64,000 nucleotides of DNA from Salvia splendens (GCF_004379255.2 NC_056044.1:5744001-5808000); one strand, 5' to 3'. Shown: positions 48,630 through 60,249, numbered from the stretch's first letter. The notes: generated from the letters alone by a model not told the origin. Numbers and translations are program-made.

Positions 48630-49185
48630 TTAGATTCCTTCTCATCATTATTAATAAGCCCCACAATATTTTTTTTATTTCATTCTTACTTATAAAGCAA
48701 TATCAACATCTCTCACGGTTTTTACCTCATTCTTATTTTATTTTATTTCATTTATTAAAAGTGTAATTAAATTAAATATGTAATTTAATCAAAATATTAA
48801 ATATATTGTAATTTAAATCTAATTTTTGAAATAATGGATATATTTTAAATAATTATTAAAATAATATTTAATAATAGCAAAATAAAAGGAAAATTGTAAA
48901 AAAGAAAAAGAAAATTGATATAGAAAAAAAATCAAAGTAAGTTAAAATTAAAATAAATTTAAATATGTGGTAGCTGGGTTTCGAACCCAACACTAAATGG
49001 TGACATAATACACTATAAACCAATTGATAATAGGAGTAATAAGCACATTTGCAGGATAGCTCGCAAAGCTATCAATTACAGGAGTGGCGCCTGTCCCTTG
49101 AATACACTTGCAACGTGTTTCACCATCAACCCATTTCACGGGGACATGATGGAAGAATATCAATGTGAATGCTTTAATAATTGTA
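47636..49185 (+). repeat. Left arm of a 1.55-kb inverted duplication
   Basis: Matches 49356-50906 in reverse complement almost base for base, with a net length difference of 1 bp, scattered substitutions and small indels. It covers the C-terminal transposase half, the element's right end and about 550 bp of flank. Confidence 0.95.
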
Positions 49186-49351
49186 ATTTTAGTTTTTCAA
49201 CGATCTAAAGCAACTATATATAATTTGTCTATCATAAGTATTCTTCTATCACACGACAAACTTGCCAAATGATTCAAGCCCCCTAGCTCAAGTGGTTGAG
49301 GAGGGAGGCAAGGATATCGCGCCATCCTAGAGGTCACGTGTTCGACCCCTG
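49161..49351 (+). repeat. First copy of a 191-bp direct repeat
   Basis: Begins CAATGTGAATGCTTTAATAA and ends GTTCGACCCCTG; recurs at 50906-51096 with about one mismatch (gagggAgg against gagggTgg). Its last 77 bases (49275-49351) are the 5' part of the SINE found complete at 51020. Confidence 0.95.
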
Positions 49352-49355
49352 TGAG

Positions 49356-50906
49356 TACAATTATTAAAGCATTCACATTGATATTCTTCCATCATGTCCC
49401 CGTGAAATGGGTTGATGGTGAAACACGTTGCAAGTGTATTCAAGGGACAGGCACCACTCTTGTAATTGATAGCTTTGCGAGCTATCCTGCAAATGTGCTT
49501 ATTACTCCTATTATCAATTGGTTTATAGTGTATTATGTCACCATTTAGTGTTGGGTTCGAAACCCAGCTACCACATATTTAAATTTATTTTAATTTTAAC
49601 TTACTTTGATTTTTTTTTCTATTTCAATTTTCTTTTTTCTTTTTTACAATTTTCCTTTTATTTTACTATTATTAAATATTAATTTAATAATTATATAAAA
49701 TATATCCATTATTTCAAAAATTAGATTTAAATTACAATATATTTAATATTTTGATTAAATTACATATTTAATTTAATTACACTTTTAATAAATGAAATAA
49801 AATAAAATAAGAATGAGGTAAAAAACGTGAGAGATGTTGATATTGCTTTATAAGTAAGAATGAAATAAAAAAAAATATTGTGGGGCTTATTAATAATGAT
49901 GAGAAGGAATCTAAGAGCATCCACATCCGTGCTCTTGCAAATCGAGCACGGATGTGGGCCCGAACCCACTTTTTCTGCTTGCTCTTAGGCAAGAGCACAA
50001 CACCCACCTCCGTGCTCTTCCGCAAGGACGAGCACAAGGGTCCCACCATTTCATTATTCAATTTAAATAAAAACATTTCCACAAAATTAAAATACATTAA
50101 AAATACCCAGAATAATATTACAAAATACATTAAAAATTAAAAATTACATAATTAAAATCCTAAAAAATAAAAATTACATAATTAAAATCATAAAAAATAA
50201 AAATTACATAATTAAACTCCTAATCAATAAAAAATACATAATTCAACTCCTAAAATAAAAAAAACCACTACTCGTGGCCAAATTTCGCCCAAATGTATTT
50301 GATTAGGTCTTCTTGTAGCTCAACATGGGTTCGGGTATCGCGCATTGTGTGTCTTGTTTCGATCCTCTCACCCACCGTCGTATGCACACCTCGGCGTGGG
50401 AGAGACCTCGCGCTTGAGCTTCCGGCTTCATCCTCGTCGTAAAAGCTAGCCGCCCTCGGTCCTTCGTCGGCTATAATCATGTTGTGTAAGATAATACACG
50501 TGTGCATGATGTCGGCGATATTTTTCACGTACCACAGCCGAGACGGGGCCTTCAGAATGTTGAATCGGGCTTGAAGGACCCCAAAGGCTCTTTCGACGTC
50601 TTTCCGCGCGGACTCTTGACGCTGCTCAAAAAGAACCCGTCTCGGGTCTTGCGGGTTGGTGAGCGTCTTCACGAAAGTCGACCACCTTGGGTAGATACCA
50701 TCGGCGAGATAGTAACCCATGTGGTATACATTTCCGTTGACGGTGAAGTCGATCGCCAGTGCTACACCATTCAACACATCATTGAAGAGGGGTGAAGAAT
50801 AGAGCACGTTCAAGTCGTTGTTGGATCCGGCAACACCGAAATATGCATGCCAAATCCATAGGCGGTAGTCGGCGACCGTTTCAAGGATAAGTGTTGGGCC
50901 GCCGCC
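49356..50906 (-). repeat. Right arm of the 1.55-kb inverted duplication
   Basis: Reverse complement of 47636-49185, separated from it by 170 bp. It ends inside the transposase reading frame at GGCGGCGGCCCAACAC and is joined directly to the second copy of the 191-bp repeat. Confidence 0.95.
50268..50906 (-). pseudogene. Second, partial copy of the Harbinger transposase
   Basis: Encodes only the part from GGGPTLILETVADYRLW to IWAKFGHE. It keeps the second catalytic Asp and the Glu but lacks the first Asp (NDCMHW block). A handful of differences from the left copy (for example ALAIDF for APAIDF, TLTNP for TLSNP, IKYIW for IKHIW) show a slightly diverged duplicate rather than an assembly echo. 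Confidence 0.9.
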
Positions 50907-51096
50907 AATGTGAATGCTTTAATAATTGTAATTTTAGTTTTTCAACGATCTAAAGCAACTATATATAATTTGTCTATCATAAGTATTCTTCTATCACACG
51001 ACAAACTTGCCAAATGATTCAAGCCCCCTAGCTCAAGTGGTTGAGGAGGGTGGCAAGGATATCGCGCCATCCTAGAGGTCACGTGTTCGACCCCTG
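50906..51096 (+). repeat. Second copy of the 191-bp direct repeat
   Basis: Same as 49161-49351. Here the sequence continues on into the complete SINE, so this copy represents the original right flank. Confidence 0.95.
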
Positions 51097-51286
51097 GGAG
51101 ATTGACAGTCAATAAGCCTTGTACCAGTTCTGGGGTCGGAAAGTTGACTCGTTTGCTCCCAAGGGGACAACGAAGCGCGTCTCGGTTGTAAGACGCTTCA
51201 CTTCCGACCGTTAGGCCGGGGGTCCGAGTCACTTCGGGAGGTAGGTGGGGAACCACCGTTGATCCTCCTTTTATTAAAAAAAAAAA
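51020..51286 (+). mobile_element. tRNA-derived SINE, full length (267 bp)
   Basis: The 20-bp duplication gacaaacttgccaaatgatt lies at 51000-51019 and 51287-51306. Box A TAGCTCAAGTGG (51029-51040) and box B GTTCGACCCC (51085-51094) form an internal RNA polymerase III promoter. The body ends in a T-rich then A-rich tail (TTTTATTAAAAAAAAAAA). Together these define a retroposed SINE. Confidence 0.92.
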
Positions 51287-51306
51287 GACAAACTTGCCAA
51301 ATGATT

Positions 51307-53098
51307 ATTTTTTTATAATAAACGTGTTTTCTATGTTTTGTGATAAACGTTGGGAGTCAAGTTGTACAAACTTGCCAAATATTATGATTGCTTTTGCTAC
51401 CTGGAATATTTTATAATCTATTTTACAAAACTCATACCCCATATTTATCACAAATACAAAGAGATATAGTATGAAACATTTTATACACAAAAAAGATATC
51501 GACAAAACATTTTATGTACTATCGTTTAAAAGATCGGCCCAACCCAATAAATCATCTAAGACAAAGCACAAATTGAAAGCCCATTTCTCATACTTACCTA
51601 CAACTTACATTTTGTACCAATAAAACAAACTTTACCTTTCGAATTATCTCATTCATTAAAAAAAAGAGATTTTCTTAATTATATAAAGTGATTTAGCTGG
51701 TGCAACAAGCTATGATTAACAAGTCTTTATAAAGAAAGTCGATCCCAATATTTTATTAATTTTCGATCCCATTAATAAGTTTTAAATCGAGTTCAGTATT
51801 TGCTTAGGATTGGATTTTCTACATAATATTATTGCATAAATAATCTGTTTACAACTATTAATAGAACCGACGAAATTTATTCTTTAAAAAAAACAAGAAG
51901 ATTTATTTGTTCAGCGGTATATAAAGGGAAATTGAAATACTATCATTATTAGTTCTGGCCAGTGTTTTAAATGGGTTATTAAAGCCCATTTATTAGAATT
52001 TAATTGCTGGACTTTTCTATTCAAAGGCATTTATATAGTCTTGATGTGACAGAATTTAGTAATGGAGTTGTGCAGTAGTAGTTGAGTTTGGAAAAATTTA
52101 TATAATAATTATTAAATACGATCATGCAAATGTAGGTTATATATTTAATGGATAGAATGATAAATATTACTACTAGTGTTCATTCTGAAAAGAAGAAATT
52201 CAGCTGATTGCAATAGAGAGTGTACTAATTAATTTGCCAATCTGACAATTTTGACTTGCATCTATCTTTGATTCAATAGGAAATAGCAAAGATATGATTT
52301 TATTTTTTTTGTCGAATAATTGACTAAAGGTGAGGGGCAGGTATTCACATATTTATTAGCTTTACTTGAATACTTTTGTTATGTATTTATCAAAACTTAC
52401 TCCAATTGCGATTAGAACACGGTGACTTGCTACTAATAAGCTTTCCAAATCTGTTTGCATAAGAGTATAATTGAATATTTTAAATATAAAATATAAAAAA
52501 ACAATTAATTTATCAAATAAATACTAGTAATAATTAGTGTATTATCTATATATTCTATGGTTCTGAATATGATTATGAGATAAAAATGTATAGGGTTTAA
52601 TCTATAATTTTATAATTATTTTCAAAATTTAATTATTTCAAAAGTTTATAGAATTTTAAGATCTATTTGAAGAAAAAAAAACAAATCTAATGTGTTTCGT
52701 AATGCTACAAATCATATAGTATGTCCTTAAATTAATTTTATTTTTCCCTTTATGGATTAGTACAATAGGTATTTACATGCACTACTGGATACTATTTTGT
52801 TTGGTTCATTATTTCTTTTGTGAGATGCTTAAATGTGTAAGTCAATACAAATATTTTCGTTCCAAATTTATGATATTTATACTCTAATAGAAAAAAATGG
52901 ATAATGATATTTTTAATGCTATTAAGAATGCTAATTTGTATATCTAATTATATAACTAATGCTCCAAAAATGTTCTTATTGTTGATGTACTAATTAAAAT
53001 GATGAGACACAAATAAAAGAATCCAAAAAAAAGCAAAAGATTAAGATAATTTACGCTCAACTTAAGAACACTTTCTTTTATATTCTAAATTATACTAA
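51307..53098. other. Gene-free AT-rich region
   Basis: No coding, RNA or clear repeat feature seen. Confidence 0.55.
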
Positions 53099-53904
53099 GA
53101 GTGTCCACTATGGGCTGGACGCGGCGATAGCCGCGTGTGGGGGCGGTGGGCGGGCGGGTTATAGTGGGAAAGTTGTCCGCCCCCGGGGTGGACGCGGATT
53201 GGGGGGCGAGGGACGGCGGACGACGGATAGGCGGGCTTGGGGCGAGGACGCGGCGGGGAGGAATTAGCCGCGCCTATAGGCGCGGCGACCATAGTGGCGG
53301 ACATCCGCCGCGGCGCTGCTGATTTTCGAATTTTTTTTCCCTCTGTAAATACCACTCCCCACCATCTATTTTTCATCATTTTCACAAAATTCATCCACTC
53401 ACTATCTACACAACCACTCTGTAAAAATGCACCGAAGAGACGACGAATCATCCGACTCTCAGGAATCGGGATATGGCAGTAATCCATCACATCCGTCGGG
53501 CTATCCTTCGCAGCCATCGGGATTTGGCTCCTATGCTTCTCAGCCGTCGGGCTTTGGCGTGACTCCGTCCCAGCATTGGAGTTGGAATCAATCTCCCCCA
53601 CCGTCGGGCTTTAGTTGTATTTTATTTTGGTTATTCGTTGTATAATTTTACCCGTTTGCAATACAACGAATATTCGGCCCTAATTACCTCGTTTTCTATT
53701 TATTTATACTGCGATTATTTTAATTATACCTGATTGAAACTAAAAATATTTTAAAAAGAAAATTGATTATAAAATTTGGGGGCTATTGCAAGTGTCCACC
53801 ATAGTGGCGGATATAGAATTTTGGAGCTGTGGACAACAAAACTGGGGCTATGGACAAAAACTGGGGCGGGGCTATCGTGGGTGTCCGCCTAATTGTGGAC
53901 ACCC
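53099..53904 (+). mobile_element. PIF/Harbinger-like derivative (806 bp)
   Basis: TAA at 53096-53098 and 53905-53907. The ends GAGTGTCCACTATGGGC and (reverse complement) GGGTGTCCACAATTAGGC are TIRs. The left block is very GC-rich (gggcggtgggcgggcggg). It differs from the GAGCATCC group by GTGTCC in the TIR. Confidence 0.85.
53427..53645 (+). pseudogene. ORF1 N-terminal remnant with Ser-Gly/Pro repeats
   Basis: ATG 53427 reads MHRRDDESSDSQESGYGSNP, then about four copies of QPSGFG/HPSGYP-type repeats, then a truncated stop at 53645. The position after TATA and leader matches ORF1 of the other elements. No SANT domain remains. Confidence 0.5.
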
Positions 53905-54316
53905 TAACAATCAAGCTATATTATTCTTGAACCTATCAGGAAACATCTACGCCTAAAAACATGGGTCTAAAAAATGAACTTTGAAGCTTAAATATTAATG
54001 AAATCTTATTCCATAAACTTAAATTTGAAGCGTTGAGCATTAATAGTGCCAATGTTACCATCATAAATTCTGACTATTGACAAATGCTTGCGTGTATCGA
54101 TAACAATAATATATATAGTAGAAAGATCTAATGTGAAATTTATGTCAAGAATTTGTGGATGGTAGGACTACTAATAAAATAGTTATATCATCTTTTACTG
54201 CTGCAGTCTATGCACACCCAATTGTCATTTCATGTATTGTTTTACCAATATTTCATTATCTTGTGCTTGTGCACCCATCTCAAAGTTCATAATAGTATTT
54301 TTTTATCTCAAAGATA
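53905..54316. other. Intergenic, nothing recognised
   Basis: AT-rich. Confidence 0.5.
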
Positions 54317-54609
54317 CTGCCCCTCCGCCAGCAAAATATTATCCATGTTTAACTCGGTACGGATTTTAAGAAATGTGAAGAAAAATGAGTGGAAAAAGTT
54401 AGTAAAATATAGACCCCATATTTATATATTAATTTTATAATAAAATATGAGTGTAATGAGTTGATGGAAAGTAGAGTTTATTTATCAAAAATGAAAAAAA
54501 AAAACAAAGTGGACAACATTGTGATAAATGGAAAAAAAAATAAAGTGGACAACATTTCACGGATGGACCGAAATGACAAAACTGGCCAATATTTCACAAA
54601 CGGAGGAAG
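54317..54609. mobile_element. Degenerate Stowaway-like MITE
   Basis: TA flanks at 54315-54316 and 54610-54611. The ends CTGCCCCTCCGCCAGCAAAA and (reverse complement) CTTCCTCCGTTTGTGAAAT resemble the CTCCCTCCGTCCC family. Confidence 0.55.
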
Positions 54610-54822
54610 TATGCATCCACAACAGACAAAACCTGCACATTAATCATCAAATTCAGAAACATTCAACGTTTTGCTACCGTGTCAATTTTAAACGGTTAAT
54701 TATTGTTAGGGAGTATAACAAAAATTGATATAAAGAGGGACTGAAATCATGTTATAGATCATTTTTATCACTAATTATTTTGGAAGATAACCTATAAATT
54801 TCTATTCACTTCTTAAATGATA

Positions 54823-55052
54823 CTTCATCTGTCCCTCAATAATTGTCACTCTTGGTGTTGACACAGGTATAAAGAGAAGGTAGTGGAATGTGAGATCTAT
54901 TTTTTTATATTGGTTTTGTGATAAAATGTAACTGAAGTGAGTTAGTGGAATGTGGGATCTACTTACCATTTATGGTAAAAATGAAGAGTGACAATTATCG
55001 TGGGACGGACTAAAATGGAAAAAAAGTTACAATTATTGTGTGATGGAGGGAG
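54823..55052. mobile_element. Stowaway-like MITE
   Basis: TA at 54821-54822 and 55053-55054. The ends CTTCATCTGTCCCTCAATAA and (reverse complement) CTCCCTCCATCACACAATAA. Confidence 0.75.
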
Positions 55053-55196
55053 TAGTACGTTGCTTGGTATAAAATTTAAGAAAATCTCTCTTATTTATTT
55101 TTTCTCCATTTTAACTATTTATCAGTATTAATTTTTCAAAATGAGTATAAAAAATGAAATAAATTTATTAACAAGTAATGAGAGAGTATTATGTTA

Positions 55197-55440
55197 CTCC
55201 CTCCGTTTCACTTTAAGAGCCCCAATTAAGTTCGACACGGGGTTTAATAATTGTAAAGGAAAGTTGGTGAAAAAAGATAGTGAAATGTGAGTCATACTTT
55301 TTTATACTAGTTTTATAATAAAATGTGAGCAGAAAAAGATTAGTGGAATGTGAGACCTTATACAATTTATGGAATATTTTAACAGGGACTCTTAAAGTGA
55401 GACAACTAAAAATGAGACTTATGGGGTGGGACAGAGGGAG
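55197..55440. mobile_element. Stowaway-like MITE
   Basis: TA at 55195-55196 and 55441-55442. The ends CTCCCTCCGTTTCACTTTAA and (reverse complement) CTCCCTCTGTCCCACCCCAT. Confidence 0.82.
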
Positions 55441-55442
55441 TA

Positions 55443-56111
55443 GAAGTTATAATTATCGCTTCATTGAAACTCTTTATTGACTTTTGAAACTAGTCAATCT
55501 TACATGTGTATGTATATATTCCTTCAGTACAATTTTTTTAAATTATGGGTGTCATACAGGTTTTAACAAAGTAGGATTACTTCTTGGTGGTGGAAATCGC
55601 TTCAAATATTTGGTGTAATACGGATTCTATTCTACCACTATCATTATAAATAAACATGAAATTTTTGTGAACAGATATAAATGAAAATACTCCCGCCGTA
55701 TATACTAGTAATACAAATTTTTGTCATATTGAAAAAGGTCAACCTAAAAACAGACAGGCGTATATAAACTTGGGTGCAGTCAATTTAAAGAGGAGAGAGA
55801 AAATTAATTGGTGAAGACAGAAGCCATTAATTGTGGTGACGTGCAGAATTAAATGGAGTTGCGTTTATCGCTGCATTTGTCTGAGCTTTTGTCACAGACC
55901 AACTTCAATTTCTCATCTGCCCTTTCCCACTTCTCATTTATTGTTTCTCTTTTTTATTACCACTAATCCATCGCTAATCTCCATTTACTAAACTAAACCC
56001 ATAACATTTACACGTGCCTCATCAATGGCGCAAAAACACTCTTTTCATTGATTCACACCAAAACACGAGCTCATTTAACGACTAATCACATCAATTTAGT
56101 TCCATAATTCA
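55443..56111. other. Intergenic and 3' flank of the DRB gene
   Basis: No gene recognised. Confidence 0.5.
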
Positions 56112-57482
56112 TCATATTTTCAGCTTGCTCAAAGAGGAAGCCACAACGAACTCCTCCGATGACGACGGCGGCGCCGGCGATAGAGCTGCTTCGTTAATCG
56201 GCGGCGATTGGTCGGAGTTCACCCTCACCGGTGGAGCCGCGAACACCGGAATCACAGACCTAATTTGCACCACCGGCGCGAATTTGGGGATTGATCCAAT
56301 TTGGGGATTGTGACAAGTTGAGGGAATTTTCATCAACGGAGGCGGAATTGACCTAATTCTGCCATCTTCTCCCCCAAATTGACTGTAGACTCCTCCAATT
56401 TTCCCTCCATAAATCGAATTTGAGCTGCCGGCATCTGTTCTTATGGCCTCGCTTATCTTCTTAACCCATTCCTGATCGTCTCTCAAAAACTCCTCCAACA
56501 TCGGCAGCGTTTCTTTAATTGTAACTTTGGGAGTGGGGGTTTTGGAATTGGGCAAGTTTGGGGGCAGGATTTTGGATGCCGACAGCGGCGGCGGAGGGAG
56601 AAGAGAGAGAAAGCTTTTGTGCTTGTTAGTCGGGTCTAAAATCGGATCCGGAAACTTCCACGGCCGTTTCTGGGCAAAGGCAAAGCTACAAGGAGTATTG
56701 TCAAGTTTATTGTCTCTTTGAATAGGCCTCTGCATTCTCGGCTGATGATGATGGTGATAATCTCTTCGTCTTATCACTCTAGCGGAATTCGAACTGCAAC
56801 TCCATTTCCCGCCTCCCGCATTCTCTTGCTCCGACAAAAGCCCCAAATCTGGCACTGAAAAAACAAACATTTTTACCAATTTGTAGCATATCAATGGAAC
56901 AGGAGGATTTAAATTGCATCGAAAAAAGAATAATACTTTGTTTCAATTGGAACCAAGCAGCAATAGCAGCATTCTTCTCGGCTTGTTTCTTAGTCTTGGC
57001 AGGCTCACCGGAGAAGCTAATTCCGGCGAGCTCGACGGTGCTGGTGAAGACAGGGACGTGGCCGGGGCCTGATCTGACGGTGGTGTAAATCGGCAGCTTC
57101 AATCCGGCTCTGTGTGCAGTTTCTTGAAGTAGATTTTTGTACACTCCCGTCTCATCCTACATAGAAAATCAAAATACATTTGAGAAATCGAAACAAAAAC
57201 AAAGCAAAGCACAATAATTTGGTGGTGGAAAGTTACGAGAACTCTGGCGGTGAGAGATTTGGAGGGGCCTCTAGCGGAGAGGGAGTTGAGGGCGGCCTCG
57301 GCGGCGGCGTGCTCGGCCTGGCGGAGGGTGGTGGAGTAAGAGGGGCTCTCGAAAACTTCGCCGTTGAAATTGACGGAGGCTTTGAATCTGGGGGCGTGAT
57401 CGGGGCCTTCTCTTACGCAGGCGTATGAAGGGAGATTGAAGCAGCTTCTTTGAGCTAATTCTTGCAGCTGGTTTTTGAACAT
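56112..57482 (-). CDS. DRB2: Double-stranded RNA-binding protein, DRB2-like, 402 aa
   Basis: DRB proteins bind dsRNA and partner Dicer-like enzymes in small RNA production. Exons: 57482-57237, 57156-56937, 56854-56112, GT-AG and in phase. The first dsRBD (residues 1-70) starts MFKNQLQELAQRSCFNLPSY and ends QAEHAAAEAALNSL. The second (about 87-155) starts VYKNLLQETAHRAG and ends KKQAEKNAAIAAWFQLKQ; both have the KKxAE-type third motif region. Residues 156-402 are low complexity with a Pro-rich middle and an IRSVIPVFAAPPVRV motif near the C-terminus, which recalls the RSVIPVCSAPP words of the DRB2/3/5 group. Start: first ATG immediately before the domain. DRB2 over DRB3/5 is a judgement. Confidence 0.87.
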
Positions 57483-57590
57483 CTTTTTTTTTTTGGAAAA
57501 AAAGAGAAGATAGTAATGGTGAAGCAATCAGAAGATTTGCATTGTGAAGAAGAGATTATGGGAGTTTCACTCTGTGTGTGTGTGTCTATG

Positions 57591-57658
57591 TGTGTGGCCT
57601 TGTGGTTAGCATTCTGGACTTTGAATCCAGCGACCTGGGCTCGACTCCCGGTAGTTCT
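57591..57658 (+). tRNA. tRNA-Gln(TTG)-like sequence, probably pseudogene
   Basis: The anticodon arm CTGGA CTTTGAA TCCAG (anticodon TTG, 57621-57623) and the T arm CTGGG-CTCGACT-CCCGG are well formed, and GTGGTTAGCA is a good D-loop/box A. The T loop starts CTCGA rather than TTCGA. The 7-bp acceptor stem cannot be formed with the flanks (3' side TAGTTCT, 5' side within TGTGTGTG). Probably a degenerate copy, about 110 bp upstream of the DRB start on the other strand. Confidence 0.6.
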
Positions 57659-57699
57659 TATTTTTTTGAACTAATATACATATTTTTTTTGCTGAGATG

Positions 57700-57913
57700 T
57701 ACAACAACTCACTTGTAATCAAAATTTACCATGCGAAAAAAAGGCGAGTCTATTAATTATATAAACAAAACAAAACAAAACAAAACAAAAAATCACACAT
57801 TAATTATAATTTGACCAAGGCCAAATAGAAACCTTCTTTCGTCTCCCACGATAATCAAAATTGGCGGTAGATTTACATCTGCTTAGAGTTTTTCTTGTTA
57901 TGCATTACGTTTA
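57700..57913. other. Intergenic with (AAAAC)n run
   Basis: An AACAA-type run near 57768-57790; otherwise nothing seen. Confidence 0.5.
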
Positions 57914-58139
57914 GAGCATTCACAGAGCGCTCGGCCTCCCCATCGCCTCCCACCGGTCACCATTGCGGAAGCAGGGTCGATTCCTCCTCCCCATCGCCTC
58001 CGCCCCCGCCCCCGCGCCGATCAATGGCCTCAGACGATGGCCCCATCGGCTCCGCATCGGCCCTGCATAGGCCTTCATTGCGGAGGCTTGGGCCGATGGC
58101 CGAGCCGATTTTCAAATTTTTTTAAAATTTTATTACATC

Positions 58140-59500
58140 TATATTTACCTCCTTCTCTGATCCATCACCATCTGTTAGTCCTTTCTGGATCAGTGCCTTG
58201 AGGCTTCCCTCTGCTGGATGGCCAAGCCTGAGGTGCCAGGTCCTCAGATCAGTTCTGATAATGGAGTTAGCTTCACCATTCACCACAGTAGCTTGCAGAT
58301 AGTACAGACTCCCCATTCGTTGAGCAATCATCATTGTTCTTGAGTTCTTGCAAATCCTCATCTCACCATTTTCTGAAAAGAATGAGAAACCTTTCTTCTC
58401 AAGAGTTCCTAGAGATATCAAATTCCTCTTTACTTGTGGAATAAACCTCACATCAGATAGCTTCTTTATAGATCCATCATGAACTCTCAAGAAAATGCTT
58501 CCAACTCCCTTAATAGAGCAGGTTTGATTGTTACCTAGCAGCACAGTACCAGAGGTCTCACTTAAATCTTGAAACCAATCTTTGTGAGGACACATATGAA
58601 ATGAGCAGCCCGAATCCATGATCCAGGATCCCTTCTCATCCTTCTCCATCACATTCATTACCTCATGTGTCTCATCAGCATCACCACTGACCACATTAGA
58701 ATGAGATACACCCTCTGCTGTCTGCTTTTTCACCCTTGCATAACAATCACATTTTAAATGCCCAGGTTTCTTACACCAATGGCAGCTCCGGGTCTCCTTG
58801 ATCCCATAACTCTCAGCCTTTGGTTCCTCACTTCTCTTCTTGAACCTTTTCTTGCTGAGTCTCTTGATATTCAGAGATTCTGGTTGAGAATCTTGTCTTC
58901 GAGGTGCATCCTTCTGTAGCTCTTTTGCCATGAGTGCATCATGCACCTCAGCCAAGGAAATAACTTTATCTCTCCCATATAAGATTGCATCACGCATCTG
59001 ATCATATGAGTTAGGCAGAGCATTAAGAACAAGGTGGCTTTGTCCTTATCACTGATCTTGACATCAATTGCTTCAAGATCATCAACAGCCTTTGAAAAAT
59101 CCTCCAACTGCTCCATTATTGATTTATTTTCAGAGAAACTATATGAATAAAGCCTCCTCTTCATATAGAGCCGGTTAGCCAGAGATTTGTCCATGTAAAC
59201 CTTGTCCAACTTAGCCAAGATCCCAGCCGATGTAGTCTCACTCTGAACCTCCCTCAAAACCTTGTCTCCGAGGCATAAGATGACGACGCTATGAGCCTTC
59301 AATTGCATCTCATCAAGCTTCGCCTGAGTCTTCTCATCAAGGGCAAGCTCTTTCCCTTTATTCGCAGGGTTTGCAAGAACAATCACAGCCGCGAGGCCCT
59401 GCTGTATCAGAACGGCTTGTATCTTCATTTTCCATAATCCGTAGTCGTTCTCGCCGGTAAATCTTTCTGCCTCCATGCGTGCAGCCATCTTCAACAGCTT
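58140..59500 (-). pseudogene. Copia gag-protease-GAG-pre-integrase, frameshifted and truncated
   Basis: The gag part starts near 59488 (MAARMEAERFTGENDYGLWK) with the usual UBN2-type wording (LANRLYMKRRLYSYSF, IMEQLEDFSKAVDDLE). A frameshift near 59030 moves the frame before PNSYDQMRDAILYGRDK. Then come a zinc knuckle CHWCKKPGHLKCDC (C-x2-C-x4-H-x4-C), the protease motif WIMDSGCSFHM and the pre-integrase motif TWHLRLGHPAEGSLKALI. The frame fades at about 58140. Not functional. Confidence 0.88.
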
Positions 59501-59880
59501 CTTGATCGTTTCCCACCGGACGACGCCAATTGAAGTAAAAGCAATGACAATAAAATGATCAATGAAGCAATAACCGAGAAGAAGAAGTATGAATGTGGGA
59601 GAAAAAACCAAATCTTATTCAATGAATCAAGAAGTGTTTACACTCTATCAAAATGAAGCTCTAACTTCATCAACTAACTAACTCAACTATTTATACACAA
59701 TTAAGAAAGAAAACAAGTGAAGAAGGCTTCACTTCAAGAATTGGTTATAGCTAACTAACTAACTAACGGCTAGTAGCTCAACCACTTTTTGAACTCCTTG
59801 CTTTGGTGTTGTGTAGTCCACATTAAGCTCCATGCATCCCCATGCACACGCATTGATGTTGCTCAGCCATATTCTCAACA
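58140..59880 (-). mobile_element. Copia retrotransposon, 5' LTR plus gag and start of pol, truncated
   Basis: Read on the minus strand. The 5' LTR is 59880-59531 (350 bp), starting TGTTGAGAATATGGC and holding a TATA box (TGTATAAATAG). A primer-site-like TGGCGTCGTCCGG follows. The coding part breaks off after the GAG-pre-integrase region near 58140, so integrase, reverse transcriptase and 3' LTR are missing. It was inserted inside, or replaced part of, the Harbinger ORF1. Confidence 0.85.
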
Positions 59881-59883
59881 GGT

Positions 59884-60249
59884 GCAGACACGCCTGACGA
59901 TCTTCGGGAGCTATAGCAGCGGCGAACCGGACCCTATAGATTTGTCAGAGGACCAATCGCCCACTGAGCCTACTCCCATCGCTCAATGGGCGAGAAAGTA
60001 GCGAAGGCAAAAGTGAAGAAGGGGAAGGGGAAGGCAGAGTCCAGCGGGACGGATGGCCAATCCGCACCGGTCCAGGCTGACAAAGCATTGGGTCATGCCG
60101 CCTTCGCACAATCGATGGTGGGCCTCTACAACATGCACATGAAATCCAATTCCCGATCTGTGAAGAAGTCCACGTGGAACACCATCCAATGGTTAAAGAA
60201 GAAGATGAGTCTTGACGAGGATGACGAGCTGGAACCCGAGTCCGATTGA
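59884..60249 (+). pseudogene. Harbinger ORF1 C-terminal remnant
   Basis: A frame reading RLTIFGSYSSGEPDPIDLS (59884-60001) passes by a +1 shift into MGEKVAKAKVKKGKGKAESS and KSTWNTIQWLKKKMSLDED, with a stop at 60249. The order (SSG segment, basic KAK segment, C-terminal helix) matches the ORF1 copies at 5640-6029 and 44170-44500. The N-terminus and SANT part are lost at the Copia junction. Confidence 0.65.

Noticed and set aside
48968..49040. tRNA-like words (GGTTTCGAACCCAAC) in the inverted arms
   Set aside because: Box B-like only; no cloverleaf can be drawn, so not called as a tRNA or SINE.
49351..49548. Open frame reading VKWVDGETRCKCIQGTGT
   Set aside because: Lies across the junction of direct repeat and inverted arm; the same DNA occurs inverted at 48990-49185 and has no known domain.
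48404..50140. Matching open frames of 60-117 residues on both strands
   Set aside because: Non-coding flank and element end present in both arms of the inverted duplication; similarity reflects duplication, not coding.
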